A DNA stretch of 64,000 nucleotides, taken from positions 248,001 through 312,000 of the forward strand of contig SNVD02009130.1 in the NCBI GenBank assembly GCA_013180625.2. Direction: 5' to 3'. Of this stretch, positions 33,730-44,505 are shown piece after piece. This DNA comes from Boswellia sacra. Lineage: Eukaryota > Streptophyta > Magnoliopsida > Sapindales > Burseraceae. The position numbers and the translations under genes are program-made. The notes under the pieces are model-generated. The model saw only the letters and a list, made by a program, of their open reading frames with translations. It searched no databases and was not told the origin of the DNA. Positions within the stretch are counted from its first letter, which is position 1, and each line of letters starts with the position of its first letter.

Positions 33730-34600
33730 AACTGAAAGAACTTTGTAAGCTTTCTTTTGAATTAAACCTTCATCATCCTGCAATTCCAGAACAGCCTCAT
33801 TTTAGTCATCATTACAAAAAAAAAAGGAAGTTTTTCCCATTGAAAACAATATCACTCACCTTTAATGCAGTTTTTCTTGCAATGAATAAGACATCAATCT
33901 CTTCAGAGTTCAAACCAGGCAAAAGTGAAACTGCCAGGTCAAAAAGTCGAGCCCTGCAGTTAAGATCAGGAGGTAAGTGGACTGTTGGCTGCTGCATAAT
34001 CACACTAAACATCTATGAAAATGTATTGAGATTAAAGGAGCCATTATATCACCTCATAAGAGATGGTGAGCTTTCATTGGAAAAATCATCAATCTGCATA
34101 CGATTAGAATTTTTAGTATTTTTTGCTTTTCCAGCCTCTTGGGTTGCCTCCAAAAGCCCATGCATTGTCCTTTTAAATAACCTTGTTACTACTTCTTTAT
34201 CCACTATGGAGGCAAATTTGCTCATTGTGGACTGTCAACCAAATAAACACCACCATGAACTCCATTTAACTCACACTACCATATAATGAAAATACTATCA
34301 TATGAAGACTATATTCACTGTCCAAAAACGTAATACTCATACATATATAATTAGAAAAGCAACGCCCACTCAGCATTTTCTAGTATGTAGATAAAGAAAT
34401 AACAGTCATTTATCCATTGAGAATAGAAGTACCTGCAAACAACCTCCTTCATCCTTTGCTGTTTCCAGGAAAATCTGTGACAAAATAGACAAAATTTCAC
34501 AAGCCGACAACTTCAGAACATTCAAATTATCAGCTGCGACCTGTGAGGTATAATAAAACCACAGGTGGTTGGCTGTCTGTGAGCTGGGAAATTTCACTTA
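33730..34600 (-). pseudogene. RRP12-like ribosome biogenesis gene fragment (captured)
   Basis: Four exon-like pieces on the minus strand: DNLNVLKLSACEILSILSQI with FLETAKDEGGCLQ (34540-34430), MSKFASIVDKEVVTRLFKRT with MHGLLEATQEAGKAK (about 34230-34110), DLNCRARLFDLAVSLLPGLN with SEEIDVLFIARKTALK (33970-33860), and ELQDDEGLIQKKAYKVLSVI (about 33785-33725). Together they match the middle HEAT-repeat region of plant RRP12-like proteins, needed for ribosomal subunit export in yeast. The order and spacing of introns look native. Both ends are missing. The 32710-33725 stretch before it has no recognisable exon. Confidence 0.7.
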
Positions 34601-36130
34601 GTTGCCAACGAACACACACACAAACACTGATCATTCCAGTAAAGCACTGAATTAAGCTGTGGAAATATCAGCAGACAGGAGTCTTTTGGCTGGTGGAAGC
34701 AGGGCAACGGCTCCACGCTGAGAACTTGAGTACTTTTTGTACACAACTTGAAGCTTACTTTGCGGAACTTTTGAGTGGAAGTCCACCAGAAGTCTAGCAC
34801 AATCCCTGGTATGAAGAAACATAGTATTTAAGTCTTAATTTAATATTAATAATTAAAGCAAAGGAAAAACATAGTATTAAGATGACTTACATGAGCTGTG
34901 CTTCTGAGAAATCGGTATGAAGCTTGAGTGTCCCGGTCCAAACAGGAGTCTTGTTTAGTGTGCAATGAGCAACATAAATAGCTGACGCAACAACCATTGA
35001 TGGGTAGAAGATTAGAGTATCATAATTCATCATGCCCAACTCAGCAAGAAAATACACCATGTTCTCCATCTAAACAGGTGAAAACAAAACCAAATACATA
35101 TAAATAAGAATAACGGTTCCAACAAAAAGAGTTTTTAGGTTTACAGCTTTAGAGAGTAAATATTACTTACTTGCTAATCAGGAATAGATGCCTTGATGAA
35201 CTGAGCCAGAAATACATAATGGGTAGGTACTGTCAAGGTCCATTCAAGTTTTCCCAGTATAGTTTTCTCCATTGCCAGTACCTGTTGATGAGAGTAAGCT
35301 CTGTCTGCAATGCATACAAGATCATTGACCTGTAATATTTTCATTTCATTTTACGGTTAAGCAAGGTCTTTAAATACCAAAAGAACAGACTGAAAAAGAT
35401 ATCGACATAACAACAATCAAACAGCTACCTCAGGTGCCCAGATTTCTTCATAATTGGAAGCTATAAGCATGGCGCCCATGCCCACCAACTGCAGTTCCCT
35501 CCTAGGCACAATCTTCACCGCTAGGAACCGATCAATTATGTTGATGGTTAGATAGAGAGTCTCAGATGAAAGCTCGAACTTGTTATGAACATTTATCAAC
35601 CAATCTATCAAAATGGCTATCATCTTCTCATTAATTTCTGTCTGTAAATGCATATAGTTGTGTGGTCTGTTTTCATTCTGCAACATCAATTAAACAAACA
35701 CTAAGAATATCAGATACAGAACTTGAAATACACAAAAAAAAAAACATATAGAGTAAAGCTGAGCAAGAACAGTAATATAATACCTCTACTAGCTTGTAGA
35801 ACTTGTAAATGTCTTCAACATATTCCACTCCAGCCAAATCATTGTTAGCATCTTTTGCATCAATATCAATAATCTGCTCTTTTGGCTTCTGAGCCAGACC
35901 GCAAGCTGCCTTGCTTCTGGCAGTAAGTACTGAAGTAAGAGTCTGTGATTTCTTCTTGGATGATGCTACTGTTGCTTCTGCCTCCTTCTTCTTGTTCACA
36001 GGAGCTACTTCTGCCTCCTTCTTCTTATTCAAAAGAGCAGCTTTCTCTTTCTTTTTATCCTTGACTTACTCCTCTGTGTCAGGGCTTATTTCAATCACTT
36101 CTTCAGGCTTTGGTTTAACTTGCAAGATCA
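34600..36130 (-). pseudogene. B-type mitotic cyclin, nearly whole gene (captured)
   Basis: The minus strand holds, in order: a Lys-rich N-terminal segment with LTARSKAACGLAQKPKEQI and EYVEDIYKFYKLVE (36060-35780); the cyclin box [20 protein letters not shown] with [17 protein letters not shown] and [15 protein letters not shown] (35680-35417); YSHQQVLAMEKTILGKLEWT (35330-35175); ENMVYFLAELGMMNYDTLIF (35069-34890); and a C-terminal KLQVVYKKYSS-like exon (34800-34650). That covers the cyclin N and C folds of a CYCB1-type protein that activates CDK in mitosis. Premature stops (for example after ASIPD near 35175) and absence of a recognisable destruction box make it a pseudogene. Confidence 0.8.
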
Positions 36131-36199
36131 TCAAGTTCATCAGAAGAACCTAGCAGAATGTAGAAACATGAAAGTGTAATTAGAAAGCACTAACTGAAA

Positions 36200-38572
36200 G
36201 AACAGAAGAATATCCACCAAGAGAGAGTGAGAGACATTAGAAAATGATGTTTTTGAGGAACAGGGCGATTTTGTTGCCGGCCAGCAGGAACCTGCACTGG
36301 AGCTGCTGGAGCTGTTGTTGCAGGCTGAAGAAGCTGTTCTTCCAACTCAGCACCTTCAAGTTCTTCAAGTTCAGCTTCCAACTCATCCTGCAATGACAAC
36401 CATGTTAAGACTTTCTGTCATAAGTACATATACACTCCATACAATAGCAGAAAATGTGAAAGAAAATGTTCTCTCAGAAGATTTTCAATATGCATCAGAA
36501 AATATCAACCTCATCAAAATCAGCCGCAGCACCAATAGGAGTCGACAATGCTTCCTGAATCTGTTTCATGTTCTCTGTCTGCTCATTGATCTCATCCATG
36601 GTCTTGTCGACATCATCTATATTCCTGAAAACAACCCACCATTTTCACACACATTAGCCGTGATTATTGTCTAATTTCTATGGTGAAAGATTTGTGTGAT
36701 TCTTCAGTGTTCCTCATGAAACACGAGGATAAGTGATCATTGTATTATATAGACTTCAGGTTGAAAATCATAATCAAGAAAAAAGTATATTTGCAAATCC
36801 ATAGTTCTCTATTACAGCCAGTATAACCAAGCTCGGAGAAAGCGAACTGCAATGTAAATCAAACATTTAAAAAAGGAAGAAAAAAGGGCCAAGTTAGAGG
36901 TAATCATGGACTTAGGTAATGCATAGTAGTTCTAAGTAGATTTGCAAAAGTTACAAACTCTGCTGGTTAACCGTGTATCAGACCATGTAATTAATTTCCA
37001 AAAGGATAAAAAACTTGCATTATTGAAAGCAAGTAAAAGAATAAAAGAAAAAACACACACAAATAATTGATTCCATTAGCATGGATATAAAGTAACAACC
37101 AATAGAGTATACCATGGAAGTGAAAGTTATTTTGATAAAAAATATTTGAAATGAAATTGAAGAGATACATACGTAGCTTTCTGCATTGCCTTCATAGCAG
37201 CTGCTCCTGTCCTCAATGCATCAACAGTCTCAGTTGTGGCTTTTGCGCCTTCTAACATTATCATCTGTGACATTATACATAGTATAAGCTGATGCAGCAA
37301 AAGCTCAATAACAGTTGCAAAGTTTCATATGCACCTGATCATGAATTCGTAATTGGAAATTGCCAAGTTGCTCTATTTATTGTTCGTATAGCCTCTTCCT
37401 CTTCAAACATTGTATCACCGCTGCATGCATGGATCATAGGTGAATACTTGACCAATAAACAACAATAATTTTTTACTAAATAATATTTAACATAAGACAG
37501 AAAAGTCAAACTGAATTCTTATAACTGGTTTTTCACCTTTTCTATTTTGATAGTTGCAAGAGGACTTTAAACATCCAGGGATAAAACAAAACAACAATAA
37601 ACTAGTACGAACTTTTGCTTTTGACATCATTTTAGCATTTAAAAGAATACTCCTAGTATTCCATTATTTAAGCTCAAAATTAGGAACAGAAGGACTTGTA
37701 TACATCAAAATGCAGGGTGGGAAGAATAGACTGGTTTCAGTGACAATGGCAATAAAATTTCCTTGCACTTTACAAGCATACCTCTTTTGTTCTTCGCTTT
37801 GGAAAATTCCTTCGCCTTTTCAAGCTCTGCAGAAGCCTTTTTCAGGAGTACTTTCTCCTTTTTCTCAAGCATTTCAAGTGTCTACAGATTGGACAAAAGA
37901 TATGATTTATGATAAGCATAATGACAAAGAACACAGAAGCATAATAGTAAAGCGCAACAATATTATGTTCATGAAATATATAACTAAAGCATGCAACAGT
38001 TGACATAAAATAAAATGATATCACCACAACAGCCATCCTTATTTGCTTTGCTTATAAACACAAACTTTCTACGTTCGTGAACTGTGTAAACGAAAACCAC
38101 AATTCCATTACCTTAACATGCAACAACTACGGAAAAAAAAAAATTCAAACACGGGCCTAATGCCCTTCATCCTTCCAAAGGGTTAGTATAACATCTGAAA
38201 AAGTCTTCTATGGGATTACCCCAATATGATTCAGAGGGATTTGTATAGTCGAACTAAAACCCCTATTAGAACATCAAAGAATCTCTTCTCATGTGATTTC
38301 CACTTCTAATTCAACTCTATCATTCCCTCCCCAACCAAATTAATTTATCAGCCAAGATCATAATACAATCCAAAAACCCAATATAGAAAAACACAAAGAG
38401 ATATATAAATCAAAAAATCGAATCCAATATCAGTTACACAGAAAAAGATAGATTAATTAATTAATAAATAAGTGAAATCAAGAATTGTAAGCAATAATAC
38501 CTTATTTAACTTGTCAAGCGTGGTTAGAGCATTGGTTTCCTGTTTAGGTTTCCCAAAAAGCCGATTAAACAT
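36200..38572 (-). pseudogene. VPS32/SNF7 ESCRT-III gene, nearly whole (captured)
   Basis: Exon 1 (38501-38572) encodes MFNRLFGKPKQETNALTTLD and KLNK, ending at a GT donor. Further exons give TLEMLEKKEKVLLKKASAEL (about 37880-37785), IQCLKRKRLYEQ then QLGNFQLRIHDQ-type sequence (about 37420-37338), MIMLEGAKATTETVDALRTG (about 37262-37172), DDVDKTMDEINEQTENMKQI (about 36625-36510) and DELEAELEELEGAELEEQLL to PQKH (36390-36240). This is the exon series of plant SNF7/VPS32 (CHMP4), the main ESCRT-III filament protein. In the third exon a Gln codon is replaced by TAA (about 37380), and the C-terminal end is unclear, so it cannot encode a full protein. Confidence 0.85.
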
Positions 38573-38769
38573 GGTTGATTCTCGGCGATTATTTAAAACC
38601 CTCGATCTTCCCTATCACAATTAAACACCAACGTGAATAGATCATCAAAAGCCCTAATTTCTAAATTCCACAACCGATCTACCTAAAACGACGAAGTTTG
38701 GATGATCGAAATCGAAACGATTGATCCCTTGAACAAACGTAAGGAGTAAAAATTCGGTTAAAATTAATT

Positions 38770-39104
38770 AAAAATACACGCATACCTGTTAAATTAATTG
38801 ATTGGGTGATTTAATAGAAAGTATATATGCAGCTTCAAAACAAGACAGTAGGGGGAATTACAGAAGAACAAGACAAGATTCGAGAGGGAAATCGAGAGGG
38901 AAGACAGAATCGAGAGGGAAATCGAGCGGGAGGATAGAATCGAGAGGGAAATCGACAGAAATTGCAAGAAGGACGAGGGAAAATTGCAAGCGGGAAGAGT
39001 TGGGATTTTTAGGGTTGTCGCGGGAAAGGTCGAAAAAGCGAGAGGAAAGGTCGATCGAGGAGGTTTCCTTTTATATTTTCTAATTTCTTTTTTATTTTTT
39101 AATT
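38770..39104 (+). repeat. Purine-rich repeat block at the right end of CACTA 2
   Basis: Short tandem repeats of AATCGAGAGGGAAATCGAG-type sequence (unit about 24 bp, 38878-38960) create an open frame (38802-39083) rich in Ser, Arg, Gly and Lys. No known family is visible. I regard the frame as a by-product of the repeat, possibly from the 5' leader of the captured VPS32 gene. Confidence 0.5.
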
Positions 39105-39266
39105 AGTTATATGTGTCACATATTCAATTTACGTCACAGAGCTTAGTCCATTTTTTACTAGGTGTGACATATATTTAGTTTGACCGATTTTTATGTTTAC
39201 ATATGTGTCATTCTCTTAGAAACCGACACAAAATTTGTGACACAAAAACACTATTTTCTTGTAGTG

Positions 39267-42200
39267 CCAGCCCAATCAGCATCAGTGAAAAGCTCAATCT
39301 CTTTGGTGGTATTTTTCTTAAAAAACAACCCTTTTCCTGGTGACATTTTGAGATACCTAAGAATTCTATTTACTGCCTCTTGGTGAACTTCTTTCGGATC
39401 ATTCATAAACTGACTTATAAAGCTAACAGCGAACCCAATGTCAGGTCTAGTATGGGAGAGGTAAATGAGTTTTCCCATTAGGCGTTGGTACCCTCCTTTG
39501 TCAATGGGTGGACTCTCTTCTTCTAAGCATGCTTTATAACCAGGTTCCATAGGTGTGTCAGCTGGCTTACACCCTAACATACCTGTCTCCTTGAGTAGGT
39601 CCAAGACATACTTTCGTTGAGAAACAACAATCCCTGCTTTTGACCTAGCTACCTCCATTCCTAGAAAATATTTGAGATATCCTAGGTCTTTAATTTCAAA
39701 TTCTTTAGCGAGTCCCTTCTTTAGATTCTCAATTTCTTCATGGAAATCTCCGGTAATAATTATATCATCCACATACACAATCAGAATAGAAATCCTCCCA
39801 CTTGTAGAGTGTTTGACAAACATGGTATGATCGGCTTGCGCCTGTATGTACCCATGTTGCTTAACTGCTCTTGTGAATCTATCAAACCAAGCCCTTGGTG
39901 GTTATTTGAGTCCATAAAGTGATTTTTTAAGTTTGCACACTTTGTGGACGTTGTTCTTGGTCTCAAATCCAGGTGGAATCTCCATATATACTTTTTCCTC
40001 TAGGTCTCCATTTAAAAATGCATTCTTGACATCCATCTGATTTAGAGGCTAGTCAAGATTATCAGCTAGTGAGAGTATAACACGAACGGTATTTAACTTA
40101 GCAACCGGGGAGAAGGTTTCTTGGTAGTCAATACCGTAAGTTTGAGTAAATCCTTTTGCTACCGATCTGGCCTTATACCGATCTATACTTCCATCTGGTT
40201 TGTATTTGACGTTGAAAACCCATTTACGTCCCACTGGTCATTTTCCTTGTGGCAATTCATAGAGTTCCCATGTGCCATTCTTCGTAAGGGCTCTAATCTC
40301 TTCTTCAATAGCTGCCCTCCACTCAAGCTTACCTAGAGCTTCTTGAACATTTTTAGGTATTTCAACAGTAGACATATTAGTAACAAAGGCACGATATTGA
40401 GAGGACAATCCCTTATATGAAACAAACTGATGTATAGGATGTTGAGTGCAGGATCTTACTCCTTTCCTTAATGCAATAGGGATGCCTAAGTCATTATTAG
40501 TGTGAAAGTTATGAGTTGTGTTACCTGGAAGTTCTGAACTCGGATTAGTCGGATTAAACTCTTGAGTTTGCTCAGAAAATGTTGGGGACTCCTCTTCTAG
40601 GACCTTTTCCCTCCTTGAATAAACACGTAACTCTTTGTTGGTAGTAGTATGATTGTGGATTTCTGGAGTGAGTGTATTGGAAAACATTTCTGAATTTTTC
40701 GATGTGAGAATAGGCAGGGTAGGCTCAGATGAAGGTCTATATGGTTCGTAGGATGCCTTTTTTGAAGGAGACTCAGTTTCCAACTCATTTTGTAGACTCG
40801 GATTAACCGTTGGAACATTAGTGGCAGGAGTAAAGGTAGGCTCGGGTATTGTGACATTAGGCAGCCAAAAACACGTTCATTTGTGTTTGAGTTCTCCCCC
40901 TGAATGTGGGTTTTATGATAATAGGGTTGATTCTCAAATAAGGTTACATCCATAGTGATATAGGTTTTCTTGGTAACAGGAGAGTAACATTTATACCCTT
41001 TTTGAGTGGAGGAATATCCTAGAAACAAACATTTTATGGCTCTAGGATCAAGTTTGCTAGGGTTAGGTTGGTGGTTATGGACAAAAGTAGTGCACCCAAA
41101 TATTTTTAGTGGAAGGAAAGAGAGTATTCGAAGCTGAGGATAGGATTGGTAAAGTGTTTGCCATGGTGTTTGAAAATGAATAACTCTAGATGGCATTCTA
41201 TTGATGAGATATGTAGCTGTAAGGACGGCCTCCCCCTAAAAATAACTTGGGACATTCATGGTGTACATAATGGATCGGGCCACCTCCAAGAGGTGTCTGT
41301 TTTTTCGTTCTGCAACCCCATTTTGTTGGGGTGTATTCACGCAAGAACTCTGGTGGATTATTCCGTGGGTTGAAAAGTAATCTTCTAGGATTGAATTGAA
41401 ATAATCTGTGGCATTGTCAGTCCAAAGGATATTGATTTTAGCTTGAAACTAATTTTGGACCATGCTAAAGAAATTTTTCAAGATGATACCTGCATCTGAT
41501 TTTTGTCTCATTAAATACACCCACGTCACTCTTGTATGATCATCAATGAAAGAGATAAACCACTTAAATCCATAAATGTTATTAACCCGAGAAGGTCCCC
41601 AAATATCACTATGAATGATTGAAAAAGGATGAGATGTTTTATAACCTTGGATTAGATAATTGTTTGTCACATGTTTTGAAATTTGACATGCCTCACATTG
41701 AAAGTGTTTGGTGGTTTTATCATTGAATAAATTGGGAAACAACTTTTTCAAATAAAGAAAATTACGATGTCCTAATCTATAATGCCACAACATAATAGCA
41801 TTTTCGTTATTGGACAAACCAGGAAATGACACACTACTAGCAGATAGAGTTTGTTCATCAGGATTACTATGAGTCTTGAGAAGATAGAGTCCACCAAACT
41901 CCTTAGCATTGCCAATCGTCCTCCCCGATTCCAAGTCCTGAAATTCACAATGAGTAGAGAAAAATTTAGTAACACAGTTCATATCCCTTGTAAGTTTACT
42001 AATAGACAATAGGCTATAAGATAATTTGGGAACCAACAAGACAGATTTTAGGGTTAGATTATCGGAAATGACCAATGAACCCATTCCTTCCACCTTGGAT
42101 AGAGACCCATCAGCTATTCTCACCATAAAGTCTCCTGAATAAGGTTTGTACGTATGGAAAAGTGAAGCATTACCAGTCATGTGATCCGACGCACCAGAGT

Positions 42201-42430
42201 CTATTATCCAAGAAGTTAAGGTTTCCATATGTGATTTAAAAGCTACTACAAGATTACCTCTTTGCGCCACCAAACTTGTGCTCACAATAGGATCATGTTG
42301 AGAGGGCTGTGGTGCTATTGAAGAGGAACTGAACATTTTTTTAAGTAGTTCTATCTGTTCTTTGCTAAATAGATTTGTCTCATATGTCAGCTGTGGTATT
42401 TCTCTGGCTGAGGTAAAACCATGACTTTCT
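39267..42430 (-). pseudogene. Copia element 2 pol: protease, integrase, RT
   Basis: Protease WIIDSGASDHMTG near 42210. Pre-integrase LWHYRLGHRNFLYLKKLF near 41790. Integrase begins SHPFSIIHSDIWGPSRV near 41630 and continues, after stops near 41448 and 41230, to LKIFGCTTFVHNHQPNPSKL (41110). A linker with poor frames follows. RT starts [20 protein letters not shown] (40234) and includes LIVYVDDIIITGD near 39780. RNase H begins LFTDADWAG at the CACTA junction (39267). At least four stops or frameshifts are present. The order INT-RT-RH identifies copia. Confidence 0.9.
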
Positions 42431-43364
42431 GCTGCTCCCTTTGGCTTCCAATCTGGGGGTTTGCCATGGAGTTTCCAACACTTCTCACGGGTATGACCAG
42501 GTCGATTGCAGTGATCACACCAAGGTCGTTCACCTCGCTTGTTCATGCGTGGATCATGATTGGATTTTCCATTCGAAGTAAAATTCCTGGACACCAAGGC
42601 AGATCCTTCTGAGTTAGATGTGAGAGGAGAAGGATCATCAGATAACATCACCTTACGACGTCCCTCTTCACGTCGTACTTCAGCAAATGCCTCCTCTGTT
42701 AAAGGAAAAGGATCTTGAGCTACCACACAACCACGAACTTCATCAAGATTCCGATTTAGCCCAGCCAGAAAATCATACACCCGTTCACTTCGAGCTTGCG
42801 CCGTTGTTTAACAATACACTCAGCACAACATGAGTCATCATCATTGAATAGGTCAAGTTCTTGCCATAAATCTTGGAGATCAAAAAAGTACTAAGTAACT
42901 CAACTTGTACCTTGCTTTAAAGCTTTTAGTTTTAACCGGAGTTCAAATATTTAGGAAGCATTGCCAAGATCTGAATACATTCTGCGGGCTGCATCCTAGA
43001 CTTCTTTAGCCGTTTTGAAGAACAAATAGCGATGACTAATCTTGGGCTCCATAGAGTTGATAAGCCATGCGAGAACAATAGAGTTTTCAGCCATCCAAGT
43101 ATTATAGATGGGACTATTTGGTGAGGGAGCAGCAAGCTCACCTGTGATGCAACCAAATTTGCCTCGACCGCAGATAACAATTTTGACAGATTGTGCCCAC
43201 TGTAGATAGTTTTTTCCATCCAACTTGTGGGCTGTGATATGAAGAGAAGAAAGATCACCACCGGAAAGAGTGGTGATGGAGGAAGAGTGAGGTGTCTCAT
43301 GGGACTGGCCAGAAGTTGGGGATTCAGGATTATCTCCTGTCATGGCAGCACCATATTTCACCAT
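42431..43364 (-). pseudogene. Copia element 2 gag
   Basis: Starts at ATG 43364, 27 bp after the primer site. It contains ITAHKLDGKNYLQWAQSVKI (UBN2-type gag) near 43240, breaks near 42990-42790, then resumes with MYDFLAGLNRNLDEVRGCV and a CCHC knuckle WCDHCNRPGHTREKCWKL near 42520-42470. Two or more stops or frameshifts separate the parts. Confidence 0.87.
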
Positions 43365-43390
43365 TTTTGGGAGAAGAAATCAGATTTCCT

Positions 43391-43402
43391 GCTCTGATAC
43401 CA
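43391..43402 (-). other. Primer binding site of copia element 2
   Basis: TGGTATCAGAGC on the minus strand, directly adjoining the 5' LTR. It is the exact complement of the initiator methionine tRNA 3' end used by plant LTR elements. Confidence 0.9.
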
Positions 43403-43709
43403 TAAAGATAATTTAGGAAAAAAGAAAATATATTAACTTTATTTCTGAATAAATTTTCAGTACAAGGTACAAGGAAATATATAGGAGAAAGACAGCTGGT
43501 CTGCCATACAAATCTCCCATAAATAAGGAAAGAAAATAATAATCCCTTTGATCAAGGGATGTATAATAAAGACAACTAATCAACCAGATTTAGTCACTGA
43601 CTAAATCTGTTTATTTCAGCTAATTAATTCTTGAAAATCAGAAAATTAATTCCTAAAAATCAGAACATTGATTCCTAAAAATCAGAATATTAAATGTAGA
43701 ATTTCCACA
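43403..43709 (-). repeat. Copia element 2, 5' LTR
   Basis: 307 bp, colinear with 29714-30020 with only a few substitutions by eye, so the copia insertion appears younger than copia element 1. Confidence 0.92.
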
Positions 43710-44345
43710 GATATCACTGGCAGTATCGTCGTCCAATGATCTATCTGATTGTGCAACTTATATCACCAGATATGCCCCTTGTCTTTTGCACACGATGGGT
43801 CTTTATTTTGATTCACCGTTAAACTTCCCTTCTGATGATGAATGGTGCTTCCAATGATGATGACACCACTTGATACAAGGGGATGACCGACCGACGATCA
43901 ATTTGATACTAGCGGTGACACCATATGCTCGGATGTGCTGGCCGTCGTCCACGAAGCCAGCTGAAATTATTTTTTTCAAATCTTACAATTTTTTAATTTT
44001 TGAAAAATATTACCTTTGTAATTTTCTAATTTTTTAAAAAAAGTAATGAATTATATTTATTATTATTTTTAAATTATTTATAAAATAATTTAATCAGTTA
44101 TTTGAATAAAGTTAGTTTTGGATATATACAAAATATACAAGGTTAGTTTAGTAATTTAATTTAGTATTCCTAAAAAAGCTAAGTTTTTCTAAGGTGGGGG
44201 ACTGTAAAATTGATTATTTAAACTTAGATAATCCAAATCCCTAGGAGAAACTTTTTCCTAAGTTACAAACTTCAAGCAAACAAAAGACTTTCCTACGTAA
44301 TCCTAAGTCATTTCCCCCTTGGATTAATGCAACCAAAAACACCCT
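43710..44345. other. Unassigned insertion right of copia 2
   Basis: Not matched by unit 2. The first 270 bp has mixed composition without a usable frame. The rest is AT-rich and ends in GGATTAATGCAACCAAAAACACCC, whose inverse begins GGGTGTTTTTGGTTGCATTA, similar to ends of many plant TIR elements. The expected left end was not found in 29510-29713. Confidence 0.35.
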
Positions 44346-44467
44346 AAAGGTTGTAAAACGATACCCTTTGCATCACAACGTTTCATTGATGGAGGCATGT
44401 GCATGTACGTATTTAAGGATAATTTTGCAACATGTATGTGTGAAATAACTATATATGATTGAGAGAT

Positions 44468-44505
<38 letters not shown>

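Larger units (their letters stand above)
30474..39266. mobile_element. CACTA transposon 2 (Pack-CACTA) with five captured genes
   Basis: Termini are CACTACAACAAAAAAGG and, at the right, the inverse of CACTACAAGAAAATAG. Subterminal regions (30490-31080 and about 39105-39240) hold more than twenty GACACATA/TGTGTCGG motifs in both orientations. It lies within the copia 2 RNase H frame; a clean 3-bp target duplication is not visible. No transposase is recognisable. The middle 7 kb is made of intron-containing fragments of five unrelated cellular genes, all on the minus strand. The 31100-31400 part shows no gene. Confidence 0.9.
29714..43709 (-). mobile_element. Ty1/copia retrotransposon 2, split by a CACTA element
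   Basis: LTRs of 307 bp (29714-30020 and 43403-43709) are nearly identical. The primer site TGGTATCAGAGC (43391-43402) follows directly, and a purine-rich tract lies next to the other LTR. Without the CACTA insertion (30474-39266) the element is about 5.2 kb, a normal copia length. Minus-strand order is gag, protease, integrase, RT, RNase H. The flanking five bases (AACAT and GATAT) match at only three positions, so a target duplication is not clear. Several frameshifts and stops make it inactive. Confidence 0.92.

Noticed and set aside
30471..39269. Three-base target duplication for CACTA 2
   Set aside because: Flanking bases TTC and CCA do not match; the insertion is supported by the TIRs and the rejoined RNase H frame instead.
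43710..44345. MITE ending in GGGTGTTTTTGGTTGCATTA (inverse)
   Set aside because: Only one end was found; the matching left terminus and target duplication are missing, so it is listed as unassigned.
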